Below, piece after piece: positions 22,716 through 30,942 of a DNA stretch of 64,000 nt (position 1 is the stretch's first letter; every line of letters begins with the position of its first letter). Under the pieces are notes generated by a model. That model did no database searches. It was not told the origin of the DNA and saw only the letters and a program-made list of their open reading frames with translations. Source of the stretch: Novosphingobium indicum (GTDB taxonomy: Bacteria; Pseudomonadota; Alphaproteobacteria; Sphingomonadales; Sphingomonadaceae); the NCBI RefSeq assembly GCF_014645195.1, contig NZ_BMLK01000003.1, positions 124,001-188,000 on the forward strand, in the 5' to 3' direction. Made by a program: the position numbers and the translations under genes.

Positions 22716-23699
22716 ATGTCCATGAAGCCGACTCCCGCAAGTAAAGTACTCGATCGCGTCCTCGTACTCGAAATGGTTCGTGTTACCGAAGCCGCTGCAA
22801 TCGCCGCATCCCATTTGGTGGGCCGCGGTGATGAGAAGGCGGCCGATCATGCCGCTGTAGAAGCCATGCGCAAGGCTTTTGATGAGCTTGACATAGATGG
22901 TACTGTCGTGATCGGTGAAGGCGAGCGGGATGAAGCCCCGATGCTCTTCATCGGCGAAAAGGTCGGCGGCGCGCCCGGCAAGGGCCCCAAGATCGACATC
23001 GCGCTCGACCCCCTCGAAGGCACGACGATCACGGCCAAGGCTGGTCCGAACGCCCTCGCCGTTCTCGCAGCCGCCGAAGAAGGTTGCCTGCTCAACGCAC
23101 CCGACGTCTACATGGACAAGATCGCGGTCGGCCCCGGTTACCCGGACGGTGTGATCGATCTCGCCAAGACGCCGACCGAGAACGTCAAGGCGGTCGCGGC
23201 GGCAAAGGGCGTGAAGCCGGAAGACATCATTGTCTGCGTGCTCGACCGCCCCCGTCACGAGGCCCTGATTGCCGAACTGCGCGAACTGGGTTGCGGTGTC
23301 GTGCTGATCGGCGACGGCGACGTTGCCGGCGTCATCGCGGTGACTGACGAGAACACCACGATCGACATGTACATGGGTTCGGGCGGTGCGCCCGAAGGCG
23401 TGCTGGCTGCTGCGGCGCTGCGCTGTGTTGGTGGCCAGTTCAACGGCCGCCTGCTGTTCCGCAACGACGACGAGCGTGGCCGCGCCAAGAAGTGGGGCAT
23501 CGAGGATCTCGACAAGATCTACAAGCTCGAGGAACTGGCCAAGGGCGACTGCATCTTCGCGGCGACCGGCGTCACCAGCGGCTCGCTGCTGGAAGGCGTG
23601 AAGCACCTCAAGGGCGGCAAGATGACCACCGAGAGCGTGGTCATGCGTGCCAGCTCGGGCACCGTGCGCTGGATTCGCGGCGAGCACAGCGAAGGCTGA
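22716..23699 (+). CDS. glpX: Class II fructose-1,6-bisphosphatase
   Basis: 327 residues from ATG 22716, with CCGGAG 5 nt upstream; the GTG at 22710 overlaps that site. Class II (GlpX) signatures: VVIGEGERDEAPMLFIGE and IDIALDPLEGTT, which bind metal and phosphate, and GSGGAPEGVLAAAALRC. It hydrolyses fructose 1,6-bisphosphate in gluconeogenesis, and in many bacteria also sedoheptulose bisphosphate. A terminator follows at 23727. Confidence 0.97.
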   Translation: MSMKPTPASKVLDRVLVLEMVRVTEAAAIAASHLVGRGDEKAADHAAVEAMRKAFDELDIDGTVVIGEGERDEAPMLFIGEKVGGAPGKGPKIDIALDPLEGTTITAKAGPNALAVLAAAEEGCLLNAPDVYMDKIAVGPGYPDGVIDLAKTPTENVKAVAAAKGVKPEDIIVCVLDRPRHEALIAELRELGCGVVLIGDGDVAGVIAVTDENTTIDMYMGSGGAPEGVLAAAALRCVGGQFNGRLLFRNDDERGRAKKWGIEDLDKIYKLEELAKGDCIFAATGVTSGSLLEGVKHLKGGKMTTESVVMRASSGTVRWIRGEHSEG

Positions 23700-23726
23700 T
23701 CGCTCCCGCATCAAGGGCTTTCAAAT

Positions 23727-23758
23727 GGCCGGGTCCGGTTCGTCCGGGCCCGGCCTTT
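23727..23758 (+). terminator. Terminator after glpX
   Basis: A 12-bp nearly perfect stem (GGCCGGGTCCGG and CCGGGCCCGGCC) with a TTCGT loop, 28 bp after the stop, followed by TTTGCCATTT. Confidence 0.75.
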
Positions 23759-23864
23759 GCCATTTCGGGTCCGGTGAAAACCGCGTACGCTCTATTGCAA
23801 TCGCGTGACGCACGGGTAGACGCGGCGCGTCAAGCCAGCACCTAGGGGCCTTTGGGGATTCGCC

Positions 23865-24800
23865 ATGAAGATCATGTCCGGGAACAGCAACCTGCCGCTC
23901 GCGCGCGCAATTGCAGGGTATCTTGAGCTGCCGCTCACCGATGCCAGCGTCCGTCGCTTCGCGGACGAGGAAATCTTCGTCGAAATCCACGAGAACGTTC
24001 GCGGCGAGGACGTCTTCGTCGTCCAGCCGACCAGCTACCCGGCCAACGACAACCTCATGGAACTGCTGATCTGCGTCGATGCGCTGCGCCGCGCCTCGGC
24101 GAAGCGGATCACCGCCGTGGTTCCTTACTTCGGCTACGCCCGTCAGGACCGCAAGCCGGGCCCGCGTACGCCGATCTCGGCCAAGCTGGTGGCCAACCTG
24201 ATTACCGAAGCCGGCGCCGACCGCGTTCTTTCGGTCGACCTGCACGCGGGCCAGATCCAGGGCTTTTTCGACATTCCGACCGACAACCTCTTCGCAGCGC
24301 CGGTCATGGCGGCGGACATTCAGGCGCGCTACGGCGACCAGTCGCTCATGGTCGTCTCGCCCGACGTCGGCGGCGTGGTGCGCGCCCGTGCGCTGGCCAA
24401 GCGCCTCGACAACGCGCCGCTGGCCATCGTCGACAAGCGCCGTGACCGTCCCGGCCAGTCGGAAGTGATGAACATCATCGGCGATGTGAAGGGCCGTGCC
24501 TGCATCCTCATCGACGACATCATCGATTCGGGCGGCACGCTGTGCAACGCTGCACAGGCGCTGATGGACGAGGGCGCAACCAGCGTCACCGCCTACATCA
24601 CCCACGGTGTTCTGTCCGGTGCCGCGGTTTCGCGCGTCAGCAACTCGGCGCTTAAGGAACTCGTGATCACCGATTCGATCCAGACGACCGAGGCCGCCAA
24701 GCAGTCTGACCGCATCCGTGTGCTGACGATCGCGCCGCTTGTGGGCGAGGCGATTCGCCGCATCGCCGACGAAAGCTCGGTTTCCAGCCTGTTCGATTGA
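23865..24800 (+). CDS. prs: Ribose-phosphate pyrophosphokinase
   Basis: 311 residues, the normal length. Motifs: [20 protein letters not shown] near the start, the catalytic flexible-loop region [18 protein letters not shown], and the PRPP-binding loop [13 protein letters not shown]. It makes PRPP from ribose 5-phosphate and ATP for nucleotide, histidine and tryptophan synthesis. The allosteric and hexamer interfaces look intact by length. It stands alone between glpX and a convergent AraC regulator. Confidence 0.97.
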   Translation: MKIMSGNSNLPLARAIAGYLELPLTDASVRRFADEEIFVEIHENVRGEDVFVVQPTSYPANDNLMELLICVDALRRASAKRITAVVPYFGYARQDRKPGPRTPISAKLVANLITEAGADRVLSVDLHAGQIQGFFDIPTDNLFAAPVMAADIQARYGDQSLMVVSPDVGGVVRARALAKRLDNAPLAIVDKRRDRPGQSEVMNIIGDVKGRACILIDDIIDSGGTLCNAAQALMDEGATSVTAYITHGVLSGAAVSRVSNSALKELVITDSIQTTEAAKQSDRIRVLTIAPLVGEAIRRIADESSVSSLFD

Positions 24801-24844
24801 TCGGCTGATCGGCGAGGCGGCCATCATGCCGCCGTCGCTCTCCC

Positions 24845-25789
24845 TTATTGCCAGGGCCTCGCTTCGCCCGGTTCGATGCGTTTCAGCGCTTCGAGCCGGC
24901 GGGCCTGACGCGATTCGAGGGCCAGCGTCAGCAAGGGCTGCGGCGTGGCCACGAACTGGCGCGGCGACATCCCGAAGAAGGCCGAGAACTCGTGAATGAG
25001 ATGGCTCTCGTCGTAGTAGCGCAGGGCGATCTCTTCGGCTTCGTCCAGATCTGCCACGCCGCGCAGGTGGCTGGCCATGTCGAGCGCCCGCGCCCGGCGC
25101 AGGACCTGCTTGGGTGAAAGCCCGAAGTCGCGATTGACGACGCGTTCCAGTTTTCGGCGTTCGACGCCGCAATGCTCGGCAGCATCGCTGACCGCGATGG
25201 CGGGATTGCTGAAGGCGAGTTCCTCGAACCGCGCGGAAACGGGATCGGGCAGGGTGCCGTCCATGTGTTCGACACGTTTTCGCACTTGCGATTCGAGGGC
25301 TTGCAGCCAGTCTTCCGGTGCGCCGTCCGCGCGCAGCATGCGCAGGACCCTGTCAGACGGGGTGGCGACGGCGCTGGTCGGCACCAGCCGGTCCAGAAAC
25401 TCGCCCACGCGCGGGCCGCGCAAGGCAGTGCAGGCGCCGGGGCGTATCCCCACACCGACGCTGATGAAGCTGCCGGTCACGGTTATCGGCATGCGCTTGG
25501 TCTGGGGGCCGAAGAAAAGAGCTTCACGGCCCATGGCTTCAGGGCCGGTAGCCGTCTCGGCAGTCCAGACACCAGCGAGCTGGATGCGCACGAAAGGCGT
25601 GTCGTTGAAAATTCCGCACGACAAAGTGTAGTCCGCCGGAGCGACTACTTTGGTTACATAAAGTCGTGCAATCCACGGCGCCAGATCGGGCGCCGGGGCA
25701 CGATTATAGGAAAGGGGTTGTCCGTCCTTAGTAACCCCCTGTTCCGGCACGATTGACGGATCGATAGCCGGGCGATTTTTCTGATTCAT
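24845..25789 (-). CDS. AraC-family transcriptional regulator
   Basis: 314 residues from ATG 25789; the longer frame to 25840 is not needed. The N-terminal ~215 residues have no motif I recognise and probably sense a ligand. The C-terminal ~110 residues contain the two AraC HTH motifs: AVSDAAEHCGVERRKLERVVNRDFG and YDESHLIHEFSAFFGMSPRQF. It is divergent from hisN with a 163-bp gap, so it may control hisN or itself. Confidence 0.88.
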   Translation of the reverse strand: MNQKNRPAIDPSIVPEQGVTKDGQPLSYNRAPAPDLAPWIARLYVTKVVAPADYTLSCGIFNDTPFVRIQLAGVWTAETATGPEAMGREALFFGPQTKRMPITVTGSFISVGVGIRPGACTALRGPRVGEFLDRLVPTSAVATPSDRVLRMLRADGAPEDWLQALESQVRKRVEHMDGTLPDPVSARFEELAFSNPAIAVSDAAEHCGVERRKLERVVNRDFGLSPKQVLRRARALDMASHLRGVADLDEAEEIALRYYDESHLIHEFSAFFGMSPRQFVATPQPLLTLALESRQARRLEALKRIEPGEARPWQ

Positions 25790-25952
25790 GCCCCACTCTT
25801 GCCGCATCCCCCTGCCGGTTGCGGTTACTTTGTGTAGCATTTACCTGCAACTTGGGGAAATCCCCATACTCATTTCAATCCCTGTCATTTTCTTGCAGGT
25901 TGACTGTTATTCAACAGGCATCTTGACCGCGACGGGCAGGGCCGCGCACAGG

Positions 25953-26741
25953 ATGGGCATGAAGATCGAACAGGACATCGCCCTCGCCATCCGGCTTGCC
26001 GAAGCAGCCGGAAATGCGATCCGCCCCCATTTCCGCAGCGGTCTCGGGGCCGAGCGCAAGGCTGATGCCTCGCCGGTGACGGAGGCGGACCGGGCGGCTG
26101 AAGAGGCGATGCGCCGCATTCTCAAGGCCGAGGTCGGGCAGGACAGCATCATCGGGGAGGAATTCGGGACCGAACAGGGATCGTCGAACCGCACATGGGT
26201 GCTCGATCCGATCGACGGCACGGTCTCGTTCATAGCCGGCCGTCCGATTTTCGGGACGCTGATCGCGCTGCTGGTCGATGGATGGCCAGTGCTCGGTGTC
26301 ATCGACCAGCCCATACTGGGCGAGCGCTGGGTCGGTGCGAGCGGTCATCCCACCCTGTTCAATGGCAAGCCGGTGCGGACAAAGGCCTGCCGCGAGCTGT
26401 CCGAAGCCATGCTCGCAACGACCGGTCCGCAGTACTTCGACGACCATGAAGGCGACCACTTCATGGCCCTCGCCGCCAAGACGGATCATCGCCGGATGAT
26501 GATGGGTGGTGACTGCTATAACTATGGGCTGCTGGCGAGCGGCCAGATCGACCTTGTGTGCGAGGCGGGGTTGAAGCTTCACGACTGGGCCGCCCTGGTG
26601 CCTGTCGTCGAAGGGGCCGGCGGCACGATGTGCGACTGGAGCGGCGAGCCTCTCAATGCCGATTCGCAAGGGCACGTTCTCGCGATAGGCGATCCGGCCC
26701 GTTTGGAGGATGTCGTCGAGGCGCTGGCCTGCCACCATTGA
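25953..26741 (+). CDS. hisN: Histidinol-phosphatase / inositol monophosphatase family
   Basis: 262 residues from ATG 25953 (ATG 25959 is equally possible); the frame upstream to 25788 overlaps the regulator promoter. Metal-binding motifs of the IMPase fold: GEEFG, WVLDPIDGTVSF and LHDWAALVPVVEGAGG. The stretch TLIALLVDGWPVLGVIDQPILGERWVG matches the HisN histidinol-phosphatase subgroup better than SuhB. If so it catalyses the penultimate histidine biosynthesis step. It is 4 bp before the GGCT-like gene. Confidence 0.88.
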   Translation: MGMKIEQDIALAIRLAEAAGNAIRPHFRSGLGAERKADASPVTEADRAAEEAMRRILKAEVGQDSIIGEEFGTEQGSSNRTWVLDPIDGTVSFIAGRPIFGTLIALLVDGWPVLGVIDQPILGERWVGASGHPTLFNGKPVRTKACRELSEAMLATTGPQYFDDHEGDHFMALAAKTDHRRMMMGGDCYNYGLLASGQIDLVCEAGLKLHDWAALVPVVEGAGGTMCDWSGEPLNADSQGHVLAIGDPARLEDVVEALACHH

Positions 26742-26745
26742 TAAA

Positions 26746-27189
26746 ATGCCGGTGAAGCGCGTTTGCCGTCTGTTCGTCTACGGGACGCTGCAGCCGCAGG
26801 CCGGCACGCGCATGGGGCAATGGATCGCTGCGCGGCTTATCCGGTCCGAACCGGCCTCTGCACCCGGCCGGATCTTCGCGGTCCGCGGGGGCAACGGGTG
26901 GTTTCCCGCACTGCTGCCCCCGCGCGGCGGGAAGCACGTTGTCGGAACGCTGTGCTGGCTGTCGCTTGGTCCGGGTGAGCTCGCGCTACTCGACCGATAT
27001 GAAGGATGTGAGTATCGCCGCGTTGCGGCTCCGGTGCGAACCATGGAAGGGCAGCGGGAGGTCGCACAGCTCTACCTCTGGCATACGACACTGCCGCATG
27101 ACGTGGAGGCTATAGCCGACGGCGATTTCCTTGCATGGCTTCGCCGGACGCGCCGCAGTGCCTTTTCCACGCCGCGCAATGGCACTTGA
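26746..27189 (+). CDS. Gamma-glutamylcyclotransferase-like protein
   Basis: 147 residues from ATG 26746, four bases after the hisN stop. The family's phosphate-binding-like YGTL motif appears early (RLFVYGTLQPQ), and the conserved Glu sits in LDRYEGCEYRRV. This is the AIG2/GGCT fold, whose members cyclise gamma-glutamyl amines or amino acids. The exact substrate cannot be given. It is probably co-transcribed with hisN. Confidence 0.85.
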   Translation: MPVKRVCRLFVYGTLQPQAGTRMGQWIAARLIRSEPASAPGRIFAVRGGNGWFPALLPPRGGKHVVGTLCWLSLGPGELALLDRYEGCEYRRVAAPVRTMEGQREVAQLYLWHTTLPHDVEAIADGDFLAWLRRTRRSAFSTPRNGT

Positions 27190-27213
27190 AAGATACTTGT
27201 TGGTTAGATCGGC

Positions 27214-27975
27214 ATGAGTGAAAGAACAGCCATCATCACCGGCGGTGCCGCGGGCATCGGGCGCGGCCTGACATTGCACTTTGCCAGGAACGGCTGGCGC
27301 GCGGTCGCGCTCGACCGGGACGAACAGGCGCTGGCCGAACTGCGGGACCTCGTGCCGGAATCGCAGTTTCTGGCTATTCCCTGCGATGTCGGGGCGGAGA
27401 AGGATGTCCTTCAGGCCTTCGAGCGCATAGCTGCATGGACGAATGCAGCGCACCTCCTCGTCAACAATGCCGGTATCGCCGATCCTTTCTGCGGGCCGTT
27501 GGAGGATCTCTCGCTCGATCGATGGCAAGGCTGGGTCGATGCCAGCCTGACCTCCGCGTTCCTGTGTTCGCGCGAGGCCTTGCCCCTGCTGCGGGCCGGG
27601 GCTCCGGCCGCCATCGTCAACATCTCGTCGACGCGTGCCCTGCAGTCGGAGCCCGACTGCTTCGCCTATGCGGCAGCGAAAGGCGGCCTTTGTGCCCTGA
27701 CGCATGCCATGGCGGTCAGTCTCGGGCCGGAAATCCGGGTTAATTCGGTGCTGCCGGGCTGGATCGAGACGGGTCCCTGGCAGAGGTCGGACCGGAGGAG
27801 CGAACCGGAGCATTCGCGGGAGGACAGGGCACAGCACCCGGTCGGCCGGGTAGGCCGTGTCGAGGATATCGTCGATGCCGTGGCGTGGCTGGCAGGCGAG
27901 GGGGCAGGGTTCGTCACCGGTCAGGAGATCGTCGTCGACGGCGGCATGACCCGGCGGATGATCTACGCCGATTGA
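27214..27975 (+). CDS. Short-chain dehydrogenase/reductase
   Basis: 253 residues. Cofactor motif TGGAAGIGRGL, NNAG motif (LVNNAGIAD), catalytic Ser in NISSTRA and the YxxxK pair in YAAAKGG. The tail has the usual FVTGQEIVVDGGMT. Absence of an acidic residue just after the first glycine motif cannot be judged for cofactor preference; D39 in ALDRDEQ suggests NAD(H). Substrate unknown. Confidence 0.92.
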   Translation: MSERTAIITGGAAGIGRGLTLHFARNGWRAVALDRDEQALAELRDLVPESQFLAIPCDVGAEKDVLQAFERIAAWTNAAHLLVNNAGIADPFCGPLEDLSLDRWQGWVDASLTSAFLCSREALPLLRAGAPAAIVNISSTRALQSEPDCFAYAAAKGGLCALTHAMAVSLGPEIRVNSVLPGWIETGPWQRSDRRSEPEHSREDRAQHPVGRVGRVEDIVDAVAWLAGEGAGFVTGQEIVVDGGMTRRMIYAD

Positions 27976-28130
27976 ACGGGCCGAGGTTGCCCTTGCCTTT
28001 CCGCGTTTTGCGCACTAAAGGCCCGCCCTTCAATCGACACGGTTGAGTCTTTCACAAAGAGATTCGCGGGTCGGCCTGGCGAAAAGGGCTGCCAGGGCTG
28101 ACTGCACGTGTCCCTGAACAGGAGACGAAA

Positions 28131-28334
28131 ATGCCCAAGTTGAAGACCAAGAGCGGTGTGAAGAAGCGCTTCAAGCTCACCGCCACCGGCAAGGTGAAGC
28201 ACGGCGTTGCCGGCAAGCGTCACCGCCTCATCAGCCACAACGGCAAGTACATCCGCCAGAATCGCGGCACCGAAGTCATTTCCGACGCCGATGCCAAGAC
28301 GATCAAGAAGTGGGCGCCCTACGGGCTCAACTGA
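28131..28334 (+). CDS. rpmI: 50S ribosomal protein L35
   Basis: 67 residues, very basic, starting [15 protein letters not shown], with the family block [19 protein letters not shown]. It is in the usual place 13 bp before rplT, with a GGAG Shine-Dalgarno. infC, often upstream of rpmI, is not in this window's preceding gene. Confidence 0.98.
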   Translation: MPKLKTKSGVKKRFKLTATGKVKHGVAGKRHRLISHNGKYIRQNRGTEVISDADAKTIKKWAPYGLN

Positions 28335-28347
28335 GGAGTACTGACCG

Positions 28348-28707
28348 ATGAGCCGTATCAAGAGGGGTGTTACCACCCGCACAAAGCACAAGCGTCTTCT
28401 CGAGCAGGCCAAGGGCTACCGTGGCCGCCGCAAGAATACGATCCGCGTCGCTCGTCAGGCCGTCGAAAAGGCCGGCCAGTACGCCTATCGCGACCGCAAG
28501 GTTAAGAAGCGCAACTTCCGCGCTCTGTGGATCCAGCGCATCAACGCTGCCGTTCGCGCAGAAGGCCTGACCTACTCGCAGTTCATGCACGGCGCGAAGC
28601 TCGCCGGCATCGAGCTCGACCGCAAGTCGATGGCCGATCTGGCGATGAACGAGGGCACTGTGTTCTCGACCGTGATCGCTCAGGCCAAGGCAGCTCTGCC
28701 GGCCTGA
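28348..28707 (+). CDS. rplT: 50S ribosomal protein L20
   Basis: 119 residues, basic, starting [16 protein letters not shown] with the conserved [15 protein letters not shown] and LWIQRINAA. It binds 23S rRNA early in 50S assembly. In other bacteria L20 autogenously controls this operon through mRNA structure. The gene is followed by a strong terminator at 28753. Confidence 0.98.
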   Translation: MSRIKRGVTTRTKHKRLLEQAKGYRGRRKNTIRVARQAVEKAGQYAYRDRKVKKRNFRALWIQRINAAVRAEGLTYSQFMHGAKLAGIELDRKSMADLAMNEGTVFSTVIAQAKAALPA

Positions 28708-28752
28708 TCGCCAGGAATTTCGTTTCGGGATGCTAATCTCGGACCGGAAATG

Positions 28753-28791
28753 AAAAAAAGGGGCGTGGACGTCTTGTCCGCGCCCTTTTTT
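28753..28791 (+). terminator. Intrinsic terminator after rplT
   Basis: Stem GGGCGTGGAC/GTCCGCGCCC with a GTCTT loop. A-rich on one side and T6 on the other, so it can work both ways. It isolates rpmI-rplT from the AraC regulator and pheST. Confidence 0.9.
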
Positions 28792-28843
28792 CTTGGTTGG
28801 TGGGCGATCCGCGAAGACGTTCATAAAGTTGGAGCGATTGGAA

Positions 28844-29734
28844 ATGCCGTCGGCCTGCACGGTCTCTGCAAACTATTTGAGTAGCTCGCCGGGGCTGCGC
28901 CGATATTTTGCGGGCATTTTCCTGATCGAGATCACCGTCAGCGACGGTGGCGTCATCGAGGACTTCATGTTCCCCGACTGGGCCACGATGCGCTTTAATC
29001 AGGCGCCTGTAATCGCCGGCACGACTCGTGAAGGTGGTCAGCTCGGCAAGTCGCGTTTCTCGGTATCCGGGCCGCGTTCGCAGGAAGTGAATATTCGCAC
29101 GGGAAGCCTGCGTCAGTGGGGCGTGCTGATCCATCCGCTGGGCTGGTCGCTGCTGGTCGGCAAGCCCGCCCACGAATATGCGAACCGCCTTGTCGACGGC
29201 ATGGCCGATCCGACTTTCGAGCGTTTCCGGCCCCTTGCCGAGATGCTCTTTTCCGAGGAGCCTGACCGTGACGGTGAACTGCAGCGCCTGACCGAATTCT
29301 TCGATGGGCTCGAGCCGCTCGATGAGCCGGCGGCCGACAGCATCGCCAAGGTCTATGACGCGCTTTACGACCCGGAAGTCGATTCGGTCGCGCAGTTGGC
29401 GGACGTTGCGGGGCTCAGCCGGCGTTCGCTGGAGCGGCTATGCCGCCGGACCTTCGGCTTTCCGCCCAAACTCTTGCTGCGCCGGCAGCGGTTCCTGCGC
29501 AGCCTGACCGACTTCACGGTCGATCCCTCGCTGAAGTGGATCGGCGCGCTCGATGCCGCCTATCACGATCAGGCCCAGTTCGTGCGCGACTTCCGGCACT
29601 TCATGGGCATGACGCCCAGCGAATACGGCCAGCGTTACAAGCCGGTGGTCGAGCCGGTCATTCGCGAGCGGGCTCGCTACGGGCGCGAAAATCTCTGGGG
29701 CTCCGACGGGATGGCCAGTCTCGCCTGTACCTGA
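28844..29734 (+). CDS. AraC-family transcriptional regulator
   Basis: 296 residues from ATG 28844 (GGAG at 28831). An N-terminal ~190-residue domain without a recognised motif, then two AraC HTHs: SVAQLADVAGLSRRSLERLCRRTFG and the second in YHDQAQFVRDFRHFMGMTPSEYG. It interrupts the usual rplT-pheS order and lies between a terminator and pheS, so it may be a later insertion. Target genes unknown. Confidence 0.87.
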   Translation: MPSACTVSANYLSSSPGLRRYFAGIFLIEITVSDGGVIEDFMFPDWATMRFNQAPVIAGTTREGGQLGKSRFSVSGPRSQEVNIRTGSLRQWGVLIHPLGWSLLVGKPAHEYANRLVDGMADPTFERFRPLAEMLFSEEPDRDGELQRLTEFFDGLEPLDEPAADSIAKVYDALYDPEVDSVAQLADVAGLSRRSLERLCRRTFGFPPKLLLRRQRFLRSLTDFTVDPSLKWIGALDAAYHDQAQFVRDFRHFMGMTPSEYGQRYKPVVEPVIRERARYGRENLWGSDGMASLACT

Positions 29735-29816
29735 CGCGGTCTCCTCCGTTGCGATTCGGCCGCGAGCCTCCTAAGGACCGCGGCGCAATACCGACCAACA
29801 ACCAGGCAGAAGACAC

Positions 29817-30914
29817 TTGGACTACGCAGCAACCGGCCAGCAGGCCCTTTCGCGCATCGAAGGCGCGACCGATCTCGAGACGGTAGAGGCGCTGCGGGTC
29901 GAGTTTCTCGGCAAGCAGGGGTCGATTTCCGGCCTGCTCAAGACGCTCGGCAAGATGTCGCCCGATGAGCGCAAGGTAGAGGGCCCCAAGATCCACGGTC
30001 TGCGCGAAAGTGTTGCCGATGCCCTGGCCGCGCGCAAGGACGCCCTGGAAGCCGCCGCGCTCGATGCGCGTCTGGCCGCCGAAACGATCGACCTTTCGCT
30101 GCCTGCCCCCGAAGCGCCCAAGGGTACTGTTCACCCGGTCTCGCAAGTGATGGACGAACTGGCGGAGATCTTCGCCGACATGGGTTTCGCGGTCGCCACC
30201 GGTCCCGAGATCGAAGACGACTGGCACAACTTCACCGCGCTCAACATGCCGGAAAGCCACCCGGCGCGGGCGATGCACGACACCTTCTATTTTCCGGACC
30301 GCGACGCGCAGGAACGGGAGATGGTGCTGCGCACACACACTTCGCCGGTCCAGATCCGCACGATGCTCGCCGAAGGTGCGCCGCTGCGCATCATCGCGCC
30401 GGGCCGCGTCTATCGCTCGGACAGCGACGCCACGCACACGCCGATGTTCCACCAGATCGAAGCGCTGGTGATCGACAAGGACATTCACCTCGGCCACCTC
30501 AAGTGGACGCTGGAGACCTTCCTCAAGGCCTATTTCGAGCGCGACGACATCGTCCTGCGCCTGCGCCCCAGCTACTTCCCCTTCACCGAGCCTTCGGTGG
30601 AAGTGGACGTTGGCTATGCCAACGAAGGCGGTCGCCGCGTGGTCGGCGGGTCTGGCGATGCGCCGGGCCACGCCTGGATGGAAGTGCTGGGCAGCGGCAT
30701 GGTCAACCGCCGCGTCATCGAGGCCGGCGGTCTCGATCCCGACGAGTGGCAGGGCTTTGCCTTCGGCGTCGGCGTCGACCGTCTCGCCATGCTGAAATAC
30801 GGTATGGACGATCTGCGCGCCTTCTTCGACGGCGATGTACGCTGGCTCTCTCACTACGGATTTTCCGCCCTCGACGTGCCGACCCTTTCGGGCGGCGTCG
30901 GTACGCCTGCCTGA
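29817..30914 (+). CDS. pheS: Phenylalanyl-tRNA synthetase alpha subunit
   Basis: 365 residues from TTG 29817, the first plausible start after the AraC gene. N-terminal coiled coil (residues ~5-95). Class II motif 1 region near [11 protein letters not shown], motif 2 [19 protein letters not shown], motif 3 [14 protein letters not shown]. It charges tRNA-Phe as an alpha2beta2 tetramer with PheT, 28 bp downstream. The C-terminal tail beyond motif 3 is slightly longer than usual. Confidence 0.97.
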   Translation: MDYAATGQQALSRIEGATDLETVEALRVEFLGKQGSISGLLKTLGKMSPDERKVEGPKIHGLRESVADALAARKDALEAAALDARLAAETIDLSLPAPEAPKGTVHPVSQVMDELAEIFADMGFAVATGPEIEDDWHNFTALNMPESHPARAMHDTFYFPDRDAQEREMVLRTHTSPVQIRTMLAEGAPLRIIAPGRVYRSDSDATHTPMFHQIEALVIDKDIHLGHLKWTLETFLKAYFERDDIVLRLRPSYFPFTEPSVEVDVGYANEGGRRVVGGSGDAPGHAWMEVLGSGMVNRRVIEAGGLDPDEWQGFAFGVGVDRLAMLKYGMDDLRAFFDGDVRWLSHYGFSALDVPTLSGGVGTPA

Positions 30915-30942
30915 ACGGCCGGATCGCGGAAGGAAAGAACAC

